Positions 35,402 through 43,350 of a stretch of 64,000 nucleotides of DNA are shown piece after piece. Position numbers and translations under genes: made by a program. The stretch comes from Betaproteobacteria bacterium (GTDB taxonomy: Bacteria; Pseudomonadota; Gammaproteobacteria; Burkholderiales; Burkholderiaceae_E), in contig JAGWVN010000001.1 of the NCBI GenBank assembly GCA_018970865.1, positions 39,163-103,162 of the forward strand, given 5' to 3'. The stretch's first letter is position 1, and the number at the start of each line of letters is the position of its first letter. The notes beneath the pieces were generated by a model. The model ran no database searches. It saw only the letters and a list, made by a program, of their open reading frames with translations, and had not been told where the DNA came from.

Positions 35402-36464
35402 CTCCGCCGACGCCAGCCTCCCGGTGTCGGTCACCGACTGCGCCAAGACCTATCCCGACGGCACCCGCGCGCTGCGGCCCACCTCGCTGCAGGTGGCCCC
35501 GGGCGAGGTGCTGGCCCTGCTCGGCCCATCGGGCTGCGGCAAGACCACGCTGCTGCGGCTGATCGCCGGGCTGGAGAGCCCCGATGCCGGCGGCCAGGTG
35601 CGTTTCGGCGACGAGGATGTCACCGCGCTCCCGATCGAGCGGCGTGGCGTGGGCATGGTGTTCCAGCACTACGCGCTGTTCCCGCAGATGACGGTGGCCG
35701 CCAACATCGGCTACGGCCTGCGCATCCGGCAGGTGCCCGAGGCGCAGCGCCGGCAGCGGGTGGGCGAGCTGGTCGAGCTGGTGCGGCTGCAGGGCCTCGA
35801 GCACAAGCGCCCGGCCGAGCTCTCGGGCGGTCAGCGCCAGCGGGTGGCGCTGGCCCGCGCGGTGGCCATCCGCCCCCGGGTGCTGCTGCTCGACGAGCCG
35901 CTCACCGCGCTCGACGCCAAGCTCAAGGAGCAGCTGCGCGAGGAGCTCGCCGAGCTGCTGCGCCGGCTGCGCATCACCACCCTCCATGTCACCCACGACC
36001 AGCAGGAGGCGCTCGCCATCGCCGACCGCCTGGCGATCATGCGGGCCGGACAGATCGTGGGCGTGGGCGATGGCGAGGCGCTCTATCGCGATCCCGGCCA
36101 TCCCTTCCTGGCCGAGTTCCTGGGCCGCGTGAACCGCCTGCCGCGCGATGCCGCCGCGCAAGCGGCCGGCGAGATCCGGCTCGCCGGGCGGCACTGGCCG
36201 TGCCCACCGGCGCTGCAAGGCTGCGCGGCGGTGCTGGTGCGTCCCGAAGACCTGCGGGTGGGCGAGCCCGGGCCCGACGCGGCCCGGCTGAGCGTGACCC
36301 GCCGGGTGTTCCTGGGCGAGCGCGTGCAGCTGCATCTGGCCGGGGCGCACGCGCCGCTCATCGCCGAGGTCGATCGCGACAGCCCGGTGCGGGTGGGCGA
36401 CACGGTGGGCGTGCGCGTCGACCCCGCCCGCTGGATGCCGTGGTTCGACGACGCCGCTTCCTGA
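35385..36464 (+). CDS. ABC transporter ATPase with TOBE domain (PotA/FbpC-type)
   Basis: 359-residue ATPase. Walker A is GPSGCGKTT, Q-loop VFQHYALFPQMTV, signature LSGGQRQRVALARA, Walker B LLLDEPLTALD, H-loop HVTHDQQEA. A C-terminal TOBE-like beta domain follows (residues 270-359). The ATG at 35385 was chosen over one nine bases later because AGAGG lies four bases upstream of it. It fits the MalK/PotA class and could also serve the ATPase-less importer on the minus strand (41549-44708), which lacks its own. Confidence 0.92.
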   Translation: MAAMNDSADASLPVSVTDCAKTYPDGTRALRPTSLQVAPGEVLALLGPSGCGKTTLLRLIAGLESPDAGGQVRFGDEDVTALPIERRGVGMVFQHYALFPQMTVAANIGYGLRIRQVPEAQRRQRVGELVELVRLQGLEHKRPAELSGGQRQRVALARAVAIRPRVLLLDEPLTALDAKLKEQLREELAELLRRLRITTLHVTHDQQEALAIADRLAIMRAGQIVGVGDGEALYRDPGHPFLAEFLGRVNRLPRDAAAQAAGEIRLAGRHWPCPPALQGCAAVLVRPEDLRVGEPGPDAARLSVTRRVFLGERVQLHLAGAHAPLIAEVDRDSPVRVGDTVGVRVDPARWMPWFDDAAS

Positions 36465-36475
36465 AAGCCCCCTCC

Positions 36476-37309
36476 ATGACCCTGATCGCGCAATTCTCCG
36501 ACACCCACATCCGCGAGCCCGGGCGCGTCGCCTATGGCCGGGTTGATACCGCCGCCTTCCTGCGGCGCGCGGTGCGCAGCCTGCAGGCCCTGCCGCAGAA
36601 GCCCGATGCGCTGCTGATCACCGGCGATCTGGTCGACTTCGGCCGGCCGGCCGAGTACCGGCATCTCGCCGAGCTGCTCGCGCCGGTCGACATGCCGGTA
36701 TACCTGCTCGCGGGCAACCACGACGATCCGGCGACGCTGCGCGCCGGCTTTCCGTCGCACAGCTATCTCGCGGAGCCGGTGGCCGGGCGTCACCTGCAGT
36801 ACTCGGTGCGCATCGGCGCCCTGCGCCTGGTGGCGCTCGACACCACCGTGCCGCGGGCCGGCCACGGCGAGCTCTGCGAAGAGCGCCTGGCGTGGCTGGA
36901 GGCCGAGCTGGCCGCCTGCGCGAGCGAGACGGTGATCGTGGCCATGCACCACCCGCCCTTCCCCACCCTGATCGGCCACATGGACGCGCAGGGCCTGCTG
37001 CGCGGCGGCGAGCGCCTGCGCGAGATCATCGCGCGGCACCCGAATGTCGAGCGCATCGTGTGCGGCCACCTGCATCGGGCCATCGATGTGCGCTTTGCGG
37101 GCACGCTCGCCAGCACCTGCCCGGGGCCGGCGCATCAGGTCTGCCTGGATCTTTCCCCGCAGGCCGCCTCGGCCTTCGCGATGGAGCCGCCCGGCTTCCG
37201 GCTGCACGCCTGGACGCCGCAGGCGGGCCTGGTCACGCACCTCGCCGCGATCGGCGAGTTCGACGGCCCGCACCCCTTCCACGAACCGGGCGGCGCGCTG
37301 ATCGACTAG
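36476..37309 (+). CDS. GpdQ-like metallophosphodiesterase
   Basis: 277-residue calcineurin-like phosphoesterase. Motifs in order are QFSDTHIREPGRVAYGRVD, DALLITGDLVDFGRPAEY, LLAGNHDD, AMHHPPF and VCGHLHRAI, the standard five metal-binding blocks. The sequence around SDTH and GRVD resembles E. coli GpdQ, a glycerophosphodiesterase, rather than CpdA; the cAMP phosphodiesterase reading cannot be excluded. It is the last gene of the LacI-controlled operon, 11 bases after the ATPase. A cytosolic phosphodiesterase encoded with an importer suggests use of an imported phosphodiester. Confidence 0.85.
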   Translation: MTLIAQFSDTHIREPGRVAYGRVDTAAFLRRAVRSLQALPQKPDALLITGDLVDFGRPAEYRHLAELLAPVDMPVYLLAGNHDDPATLRAGFPSHSYLAEPVAGRHLQYSVRIGALRLVALDTTVPRAGHGELCEERLAWLEAELAACASETVIVAMHHPPFPTLIGHMDAQGLLRGGERLREIIARHPNVERIVCGHLHRAIDVRFAGTLASTCPGPAHQVCLDLSPQAASAFAMEPPGFRLHAWTPQAGLVTHLAAIGEFDGPHPFHEPGGALID

Positions 37310-37318
37310 CCTGCCCCG

Positions 37319-37819
37319 TCAACGATCGAAGGCCGCGTACTGCCGCGCATCGAACCAGTCGAGGCGCCGCGCATCGAAGCGCTGCTCGGGCGCGAGCACC
37401 GGCGTCTCGCCGGCCTCGATGGCGGCCTCGAAGGTGAGCTCCACCAGGATGCCGTTGGGATCGTGCAGGAAGATCTGCCACAAGCCCACCGAGGGCAGCA
37501 CATTGCCGCGCCAGGCCACGCCGGCGGCCTCGATCCGCTCGCGGGTCTCGTGAAAGTCCCGCGCCAGGAAGGACAGGTGATGGACCGCGCCGCCGCCGAT
37601 CGGCACCCGACCGTCGGGGGTGCGGGCATCGGGCCCCGCGAAGACATGCACGAGGGCCTCGCCGCCGGGCTGGCGCGAACGCAGCCAGAAGCCCTCGACA
37701 TCGACATCGGAGTGGGGCCGGCGGGAATCGACCGCCATGCCCAGCAGGCGGGTGTAGAAGCGACGCATGCGAGCCGGCTCGGCGGTGCGCACCGCGGCGT
37801 GATAGAGGCGATGGATCAT
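37319..37819 (-). CDS. VOC (glyoxalase/bleomycin-resistance) family protein
   Basis: 166-residue protein of the vicinal oxygen chelate fold. It has paired beta-alpha-beta-beta-beta modules: LYHAAVRTAEPARMRRFYTRLLGM in the first and VHHLSFLARDFHETRERI with FLHDPNGILVELTFE in the second. His, His and Glu in HAAV, HHLS and ELTFE would chelate a metal, so the protein could be a lyase or dioxygenase. It is the last gene of a minus-strand operon and overlaps the preceding dehydrogenase gene (ATGA). The substrate is unknown. Confidence 0.83.
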   Translation of the reverse strand: MIHRLYHAAVRTAEPARMRRFYTRLLGMAVDSRRPHSDVDVEGFWLRSRQPGGEALVHVFAGPDARTPDGRVPIGGGAVHHLSFLARDFHETRERIEAAGVAWRGNVLPSVGLWQIFLHDPNGILVELTFEAAIEAGETPVLAPEQRFDARRLDWFDARQYAAFDR

Positions 37820-38754
37820 GAAGGACTCCCGGCATCGTCAAGGCCGGCCAGCGCGCCCGACACCCGCGCCACCGCCGCGGTGTCCTCGGGCCCCAGGCCG
37901 CGCGCCACCGCCGACAGGAACATCGGCACCACCGCCGCGAACACCGGCGTGGGACAGCCGGCCTCGGTGGCGAACTCGGTGATGGCCTTGAGGTCCTTGC
38001 GCCAGAGATCGAGCGGCATGGTGCGCACCGGCAGGTAGCTGTCGGCGACCAGCATTTCGCCGCGCGCGGCCAGCGATCGCGAGTACGCCGCGCCGTCGGT
38101 CATCATGGCCAGCACCTGGGCCGGGTCGAGCCCCACCTTGCGGGCCAGCGCGAAGGCCTCGCCGGCCGCCGCGGTGTGGATCGCCACCATCAGGTTGGCC
38201 ACGAACTTCATGCGCGTGCCGTTGCCGAAGGGCCCGAGCAGGTGCGGCGCCCGCGAGAAGGCCTGGAAGGCCGGCAGGCAGCGTTCGTAGTGCGCCGGCT
38301 CGCCGCTGGCATAGACCACCACATCGCGCACCGCCGCCTGGTTGCCCGAGCCCGAGAGCGGGGCATCGAGCATGCCGATGCCGGCGGCCTGCAGCCGGGC
38401 CTGCGCGGCGAGCTTGTCGCGCAGGCCGAAGGTGCTGGTCTCGGCCAGCACCCGGGTGAGGCCGGGCCGGGCGGCGATTGCCGACACCACCGACTCGAGG
38501 GCCGCCACCGAGGGCAGCGAGCTGATCACCACCGGGCAGCGCGCCGCCACCTCGGCGGCCGACGCGGCGGGCTGTCCGCCGAGTTCGGCGAGCGTGGCCA
38601 TCGCGCGCGCATCGACATCATGACCGACCACCGGGAAACCCGCCGCCACGAGGTGGCGGACCATGGCGCCGCCCATGATGCCCACGCCGATCACCCCCAC
38701 CGGCGCGGACGGCTCGCCGGGTGCGGCGGCGGACTGCTGCGGCTGCCCGGCCAT
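37816..38754 (-). CDS. NAD(P)-dependent 3-hydroxyisobutyrate dehydrogenase-like oxidoreductase 1
   Basis: 312-residue beta-hydroxyacid dehydrogenase. The Rossmann motif is VIGVGIMGGAMVRHL (about residues 20-34), substrate loop DAPLSGSGNQA, and the catalytic lysine is in NGTRMKFVANLMVAIH. Substrates of the family include 3-hydroxyisobutyrate, tartronate semialdehyde and glyoxylate. It is in tandem with another member two bases upstream of its start, suggesting gene duplication with a change of substrate. Confidence 0.87.
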   Translation of the reverse strand: MAGQPQQSAAAPGEPSAPVGVIGVGIMGGAMVRHLVAAGFPVVGHDVDARAMATLAELGGQPAASAAEVAARCPVVISSLPSVAALESVVSAIAARPGLTRVLAETSTFGLRDKLAAQARLQAAGIGMLDAPLSGSGNQAAVRDVVVYASGEPAHYERCLPAFQAFSRAPHLLGPFGNGTRMKFVANLMVAIHTAAAGEAFALARKVGLDPAQVLAMMTDGAAYSRSLAARGEMLVADSYLPVRTMPLDLWRKDLKAITEFATEAGCPTPVFAAVVPMFLSAVARGLGPEDTAAVARVSGALAGLDDAGSPS

Positions 38755-38756
38755 GC

Positions 38757-39644
38757 TCAGGCCTTGCCGCGACTGGACCAGTAGACCGGCATCTCGGTAC
38801 CGTCGCGCCCGCCCCAGCCCTCACGGCTGGCCTCGTCGTAGACGCTCAGCGCGCGGGCCGCCAGCGGCAGCTCCATGCCCAGACGACGGGCCTCGGCGAC
38901 CATGGTGCGCAGGTCCTTGCGCATGGAGTCGCAGTCGAAGGTGGCCGAACCCGAGGCATTGGTCTTCATGGCCTTGGCCACCGCCGAACCGCGCGCCTTG
39001 AGCACATTGGCGCCGCCGGAGGAATCGGCGAAGAGTTCGACCAGCCAGTCCTCGTCGAGGCCGAGGTGGCGGCACAGCGCCCAGGCCTCGCCGAGGGCCT
39101 GCCAGTAGACCGTGAGCGGCAGGTTGATCGCGAGCTTGGCGCTGGCGCCCGCGCCCACCGGCCCGACCCGATCGGCGCGCCGGCACAGCTGCGCCAGCAG
39201 CGGCTGGGCGCGCTCCACCGCGGCCTCGTCGCCGCCGATCAGCCCGATCAGCTTGCCCTGCAGCGCCGGACCCACCGTGCCACCCACCGGGCACTCCACG
39301 AACTGCGCGCCCCGGGCAAGCACCCGCTCGGCCAGCGCCACCTCGGTGTGGGGCTGCACGGTGCTCATCTCGATGAACAGGCAGCCGCCGACCTCGCCGG
39401 CGAGCAGGCCGGCGGGGCCGCCATAGACCGCCTCGATGGCGGCCGCGTCGGTGAGGATGGTGATGATCACCTCGACCTGCGAGGCGAGCGCCGCCGGTGA
39501 ATCGGCAGCCCGGGCGCCGGCCTCGATCAGCGGCGTCATGCGCGCGGGATTGCGGTTCCAGACGGTCACCTCGTGACCCGTGTCGATCAGCCGGCGGGCG
39601 ATCGCCGCGCCCATCCGGCCGAGTCCGGCCACTCCGATTTTCAT
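38757..39644 (-). CDS. NAD(P)-dependent 3-hydroxyisobutyrate dehydrogenase-like oxidoreductase 2
   Basis: 295-residue member of the same family. The start has GVAGLGRMGAAIARRLIDTG, the substrate motif is CPVGGTVGPALQGKL, and the conserved lysine is in GASAKLAINLPLTVYWQA. It is separated from the following dehydrogenase by two bases and from the hydrolase upstream by 31 bases, all on one transcript. It probably oxidises or reduces a hydroxy acid/semialdehyde formed by the FAD monooxygenase pathway. Which of the two paralogues does what is unknown. Confidence 0.88.
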   Translation of the reverse strand: MKIGVAGLGRMGAAIARRLIDTGHEVTVWNRNPARMTPLIEAGARAADSPAALASQVEVIITILTDAAAIEAVYGGPAGLLAGEVGGCLFIEMSTVQPHTEVALAERVLARGAQFVECPVGGTVGPALQGKLIGLIGGDEAAVERAQPLLAQLCRRADRVGPVGAGASAKLAINLPLTVYWQALGEAWALCRHLGLDEDWLVELFADSSGGANVLKARGSAVAKAMKTNASGSATFDCDSMRKDLRTMVAEARRLGMELPLAARALSVYDEASREGWGGRDGTEMPVYWSSRGKA

Positions 39645-39675
39645 GTTCGCTCCTGATTGGGAAGGGTTGACGGCG

Positions 39676-40602
39676 TCAGAGGCTCAGGCGGTAGACCCGC
39701 GCCGCGGCCAGCCGCAGCACCTCGTCCTGCTCCTGCGCCGAGAGGCCAGCGATGCAGCGCCGGAAGGTGGCCACCAGGGTGGCATAGTCGGTCCAGAGCG
39801 ACTCGATCGGGAAGTTGCTGCCGAACAGGCAGCGCTGCGGGCCGAAGACCTCGAGGGTGCGCTCGATGACCGGACGCCAGGCGGCCTCGTCGCAGGCCCG
39901 CAGGAAGGTACCCAGGCCCGAGAGCTTGGTGACCACATTGGGGCAGGCCGCGAGCGCCCGCAGGCCGGCAAGCCACTGCGCCCAGCCGGCCTCGGAACGG
40001 TCTTCGAGCATGCCGGCATGGATCAGCACGAAGCTCACCTCGGGAAAATCGCGCACCAGCCGCAGCGCCACCGGCATCTGGCTGCTGAACACCTGCAGCT
40101 CGAAGGCGAGGCCGCGCCGGCCGACCGCGCGCAGGCCCCGGCGCCAGGCGGGATCGTCGGCCAGGTCAGGGCGGGCGGCGAAGCGCCAGGCCGGATTGGC
40201 ATGCCAGTGCAGCTGCTGCCGCACGGCCCGCAGCCGGCCGCCCGAGGCCGCGATCTCGCGCTCGAGCACCGCGTCGATGTCGTCGGCCATGAGGTCGGCG
40301 TAGCCGGTGATCGCCTGGGGCCAGCCGGTGCGCGCGGCGAGCGAGGCCACCCAGGCAACCTCGTCGACCTCGGCGCCCGGCGCCACATTGACCTGCACGA
40401 ACACCGACTGCACCACGCCCGAGGGCCGGGCGTCGGCGAGGAAGTCCTCGATCAGGTAGTCGCGGCGCAGCGGCTGGTAGGCACCGAAGATGCGCGGCAC
40501 CTCGGGACCCTGCAGCCAGGGCGTGTGCGACAGGCGCCAGACATGGTGATGGGCGTCGATGATGGCGGGCGCCGCGCCCGCGCCGCCCGACGCGGCGCTC
40601 AC
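39676..40602 (-). CDS. Amidohydrolase 2 family (PDC hydrolase/lactonase-like)
   Basis: 308-residue TIM-barrel hydrolase. The start GTG at 40602 overlaps the preceding stop (GTGA). Metal ligands start with DAHHHVWRLS (H-x-H), then HAGML and the C-terminal GSNFPIES with its aspartate-equivalent. The family includes 2-pyrone-4,6-dicarboxylate hydrolase, L-fuconolactonase and some decarboxylases. In this operon it may hydrolyse a lactone or cyclic intermediate released after the monooxygenase reaction. The exact reaction is unknown. Confidence 0.84.
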   Translation of the reverse strand: MSAASGGAGAAPAIIDAHHHVWRLSHTPWLQGPEVPRIFGAYQPLRRDYLIEDFLADARPSGVVQSVFVQVNVAPGAEVDEVAWVASLAARTGWPQAITGYADLMADDIDAVLEREIAASGGRLRAVRQQLHWHANPAWRFAARPDLADDPAWRRGLRAVGRRGLAFELQVFSSQMPVALRLVRDFPEVSFVLIHAGMLEDRSEAGWAQWLAGLRALAACPNVVTKLSGLGTFLRACDEAAWRPVIERTLEVFGPQRCLFGSNFPIESLWTDYATLVATFRRCIAGLSAQEQDEVLRLAAARVYRLSL

Positions 40603-41528
40603 GGCCGGGCCCCCATCAGCCGGTCGAAGAAGCCCTCGCGCTCGAGCGCGGCCACCGGCTCGAGGTCGACGACGGCCTGCGGCGGCACCGCCCGCTCGAG
40701 CGCGCCGAGCTGATGCAGCACCTGCGCCGCGTTGCGCAGACCCTCGACGCTGGGGAACATCATGCCGCCCATCAGGCGCGCGAACAGCACCCAGGTCTGG
40801 CGCAGGATGTCCTCGTCGGGCTCGCCGGTGTGCCGACGCAGCACGCCGATGCCGAAGACGGCGTCGGTGCGAAAGCGCCAGACGCCCTCGCAGAAGGCCT
40901 GGACATAGCGGCGCACGAGATCGGGGTTGCGGGCAGCCAGGCGCCGGGTGGTGACCGCGCAGCTGTTCTGGAAGGCGACATCGAGCCGGCCGAGATCCTC
41001 GATGAGCGTCCAGCCGCGGCGCGCCGCCTGGAAGGGCTCGGGCGCGTGCATGATGGCCACATCGACCTTCGCCGGATCGAGCAGCAGGTCGAGACGCGGG
41101 GCGCTGGTGCCCACCACCACGATCTGCGCGTCGCGGCCGATCTCCCAGCCCCAGCGATCGAAGGCCATGCGGATGGTGCACTCGTCGGCATCGTTGCGCG
41201 CCGTGACGCCCCAGCGCAGACCGCGAAGCGACTCCAGGCTCGTCAGGCCGGGGCGCGCCGAGACCTGCTGCGCGCTGCGCCCGATCGCCGAGGCGATGAC
41301 CACGGCATCGCCGCCGTGACGGGCGTTGGCCAGCAGCACCTCGGGACCCACCGAGTTGATGAAGTCCACCTGGCCGGCCTGCAGCGCGGCCAGCGCGGCG
41401 GGATGCCCGGGGCAGGCGACCAGTTCGGGCTCGAGGCCCGCCGCCTGGAACGCGCCCGAGTCGAGCGCAGAGAACACCGGCGAGAGCCCCGCGCCACGAT
41501 GCGCCACGCCAATTCGGATCCTGTCCAT
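40599..41528 (-). CDS. NMT1/ThiY-like binding protein without a signal peptide
   Basis: 309-residue protein of the NMT1/SsuA-like binding fold. It starts directly at the mature-type sequence MDRIRIGVAHRGAGLSPVFS, preceded by GGAGGA about nine bases upstream, so the absence of a signal peptide looks real. Segments such as LAALQAGQVDFINSVGPEVLL are typical. Without export it could be a cytosolic sensor, or an enzyme as known for cytosolic NMT1/THI5 proteins that make thiamine pyrimidine. It belongs to the same operon as the sugar-type importer and overlaps the hydrolase gene (GTGA). Confidence 0.8.
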   Translation of the reverse strand: MDRIRIGVAHRGAGLSPVFSALDSGAFQAAGLEPELVACPGHPAALAALQAGQVDFINSVGPEVLLANARHGGDAVVIASAIGRSAQQVSARPGLTSLESLRGLRWGVTARNDADECTIRMAFDRWGWEIGRDAQIVVVGTSAPRLDLLLDPAKVDVAIMHAPEPFQAARRGWTLIEDLGRLDVAFQNSCAVTTRRLAARNPDLVRRYVQAFCEGVWRFRTDAVFGIGVLRRHTGEPDEDILRQTWVLFARLMGGMMFPSVEGLRNAAQVLHQLGALERAVPPQAVVDLEPVAALEREGFFDRLMGARP

Positions 41529-41548
41529 GCCGTGCCGTCCTCCGGATG

Positions 41549-42427
41549 TCACTTGAGCCCGCTCAGGCCGAAGCCGCGATTGACCAGCCGCTGCAGCAGC
41601 GCAAACAGCAGGAACACCGGCAGCGTGGCCAGCACCGCGATGGCCATCTGCTCGGTGGGCGGGTTGCCGTAGTCTTCGCCGAACTGCACCAGGCCGAGGG
41701 GAAAGGTGCGGAAGGCATCGACCGAGACCACGGTGAGCGGCCACAGGAACTGGTCCCAGCTGTCGCGAAACGAGAAGATGGCCAGCACCGCCAGCGACGG
41801 GATGCACTGCGGCAGCACGATGCGCAGCAGGATGGTCGGTTCGCTCGCGCCGTCGATGCGGGCGGCCTCGAGGTAGTCGGGCGGGATCGACAGCATGGCC
41901 TGACGCATCAGGAACACCCCGAAGGCATCGATCAGCAGCGGGCCGACCAGCCCGGGATAGCTGTTCATCCAGCCGAACTGGTGGATGACCAGGAAGGTGG
42001 GCACCAGCGTGACCTCCATGGGCAGCATCAGCGTGCTGAGGATCAGCAGCAGCACCAGCTTGTCGCCGGGGAAGCGGAAGCGGGCCAGGCCGTAGCCGGC
42101 CAGGGTGCAGAACACCACATTGCCGATCATGACCACCAGCGAGACGATGCCGCTGTTCAGGAAGTAGGTGGGGAAGGCCGCGCGCGACAGCGCGTTGGGG
42201 TAGTTCTCGGGGTGCCACACCGAGGGAATCCACTCGGTGGTGAGCTGGAACATCTTCTCGCCGGCCTGGAACGAGGTGGTGAGCATCCAGAGGATGGGCA
42301 GCACGAACAGGAAGGTGAGGCTGGCCAGCAGCACCAGACCGATCACCGGCCGCGCCTTGCGCCACCAGGGCGGCGGCCCGCGCCGGCGCCGCCGCGGCGC
42401 TGACGGGGCTGCGGTGGCGGCGGTCAT
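41549..42427 (-). CDS. Sugar-type ABC permease (MalG/UgpE class)
   Basis: 292-residue permease with six helices. The EAA motif is YLEAARIDGASEPTILLRIVLP, with the conserved G. Its first base overlaps the stop codon of the preceding permease (TGATG). About 20 residues of basic Pro/Arg-rich N-terminus precede the first helix. It partners with the permease upstream to form a MalFG-like channel. Confidence 0.9.
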   Translation of the reverse strand: MTAATAAPSAPRRRRRGPPPWWRKARPVIGLVLLASLTFLFVLPILWMLTTSFQAGEKMFQLTTEWIPSVWHPENYPNALSRAAFPTYFLNSGIVSLVVMIGNVVFCTLAGYGLARFRFPGDKLVLLLILSTLMLPMEVTLVPTFLVIHQFGWMNSYPGLVGPLLIDAFGVFLMRQAMLSIPPDYLEAARIDGASEPTILLRIVLPQCIPSLAVLAIFSFRDSWDQFLWPLTVVSVDAFRTFPLGLVQFGEDYGNPPTEQMAIAVLATLPVFLLFALLQRLVNRGFGLSGLK

Positions 42428-43350
42428 CAGTAGATCCTCTCGCGGTGCATGAACATCTTCATCTGGAACAGCGTGAAGACCAGCATGACCGCGAACAGCA
42501 CCACCGAGATGGCGGCCGCCTGGCCCATCTTCATGTACGAGAACGCGGTCTCGTAGATGAGCATGGACAGCACCCGGGTGGCATTGCCCGGACCGCCCCC
42601 GGTGATGATGTAGGGCATCAGGAAGATGCGCGCCGACAGCAGCGCCGAGACCACCACCACGAAGAAGATGGTGGGCGCGAGCAGCGGCAGGGTCACATGC
42701 AGGAAGCGGCGCACCGGCCCGGCGCCGTCGAGTTCGGCCGCCTCGTAGTAGTCGGCGGGCAGCGCGAGCAGGGCCGCAAGGAACACCACCATGAAGTAGG
42801 GCGCGAAGCGCCAGACCGTGACCACCGTGATCGCCGGCAGCGCGGTGAACTCGTTGGTCAGCCAGTCGATGCGGCCGGCACCGAACACCGAGAGCATCTG
42901 GTTGACCAGGCCATAGGGATGCAGCAGAAAGCGCCAGACCAGGCAGACCGCGATGATCGGCATCAGGTTGGTGAGGAACATCGTGGTCATGCAGGCCCGC
43001 GCGCCCGGTATGCCGGTTCGGATCGCCAGGGCGAGCGCAAGGCCCACCACCGTGATCAGCCCGGTGGAGCCCACGATGTAGAGCAGCGTGTTCACCATGG
43101 CCTGCCGGAAGATCGGATCGACCAGCAGGGTGCGGTAGTTGTCCAGGCCCACCCAGCGCGGCTCGGAGACCATGTCGTAGGACTCGAAGCTCAGCTCGAA
43201 GGCCCACAGGATGGGCCCGTACTTGAACACCGCCATGAACAGCAGCGTGGGCAGCACGAAGCCCATGCCCCAGAGCTGGATGCGCCGGCGGAACGACGGC
43301 GTCCAGCGCCGGCGCGCGCGCGGCGCCGTCATGGCGGCGAGGCTGCTCAC
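42427..43350 (-). CDS. Sugar-type ABC permease (MalF/UgpA class)
   Basis: 307-residue permease. The EAA loop is YYEAAELDGAGPVRRFLHVTLP. The N-terminus has a first helix after an Arg-rich stretch (RRIQLWGMGFVLPTLLFMAVF). It overlaps the binding protein stop (ATGA at 43347-43350) and the MalG-type gene. Uptake is likely of a sugar-like or polyol substrate; the class also contains glycerol-3-phosphate transporters. Confidence 0.9.
   Translation of the reverse strand: MSSLAAMTAPRARRRWTPSFRRRIQLWGMGFVLPTLLFMAVFKYGPILWAFELSFESYDMVSEPRWVGLDNYRTLLVDPIFRQAMVNTLLYIVGSTGLITVVGLALALAIRTGIPGARACMTTMFLTNLMPIIAVCLVWRFLLHPYGLVNQMLSVFGAGRIDWLTNEFTALPAITVVTVWRFAPYFMVVFLAALLALPADYYEAAELDGAGPVRRFLHVTLPLLAPTIFFVVVVSALLSARIFLMPYIITGGGPGNATRVLSMLIYETAFSYMKMGQAAAISVVLFAVMLVFTLFQMKMFMHRERIY

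Noticed and set aside
35385..36464. Assigning the ATPase at 35385 to the minus-strand sugar importer as its own ATPase
   Set aside because: It is coupled to its own permeases on the opposite strand; sharing is possible but is only given as a hypothesis.
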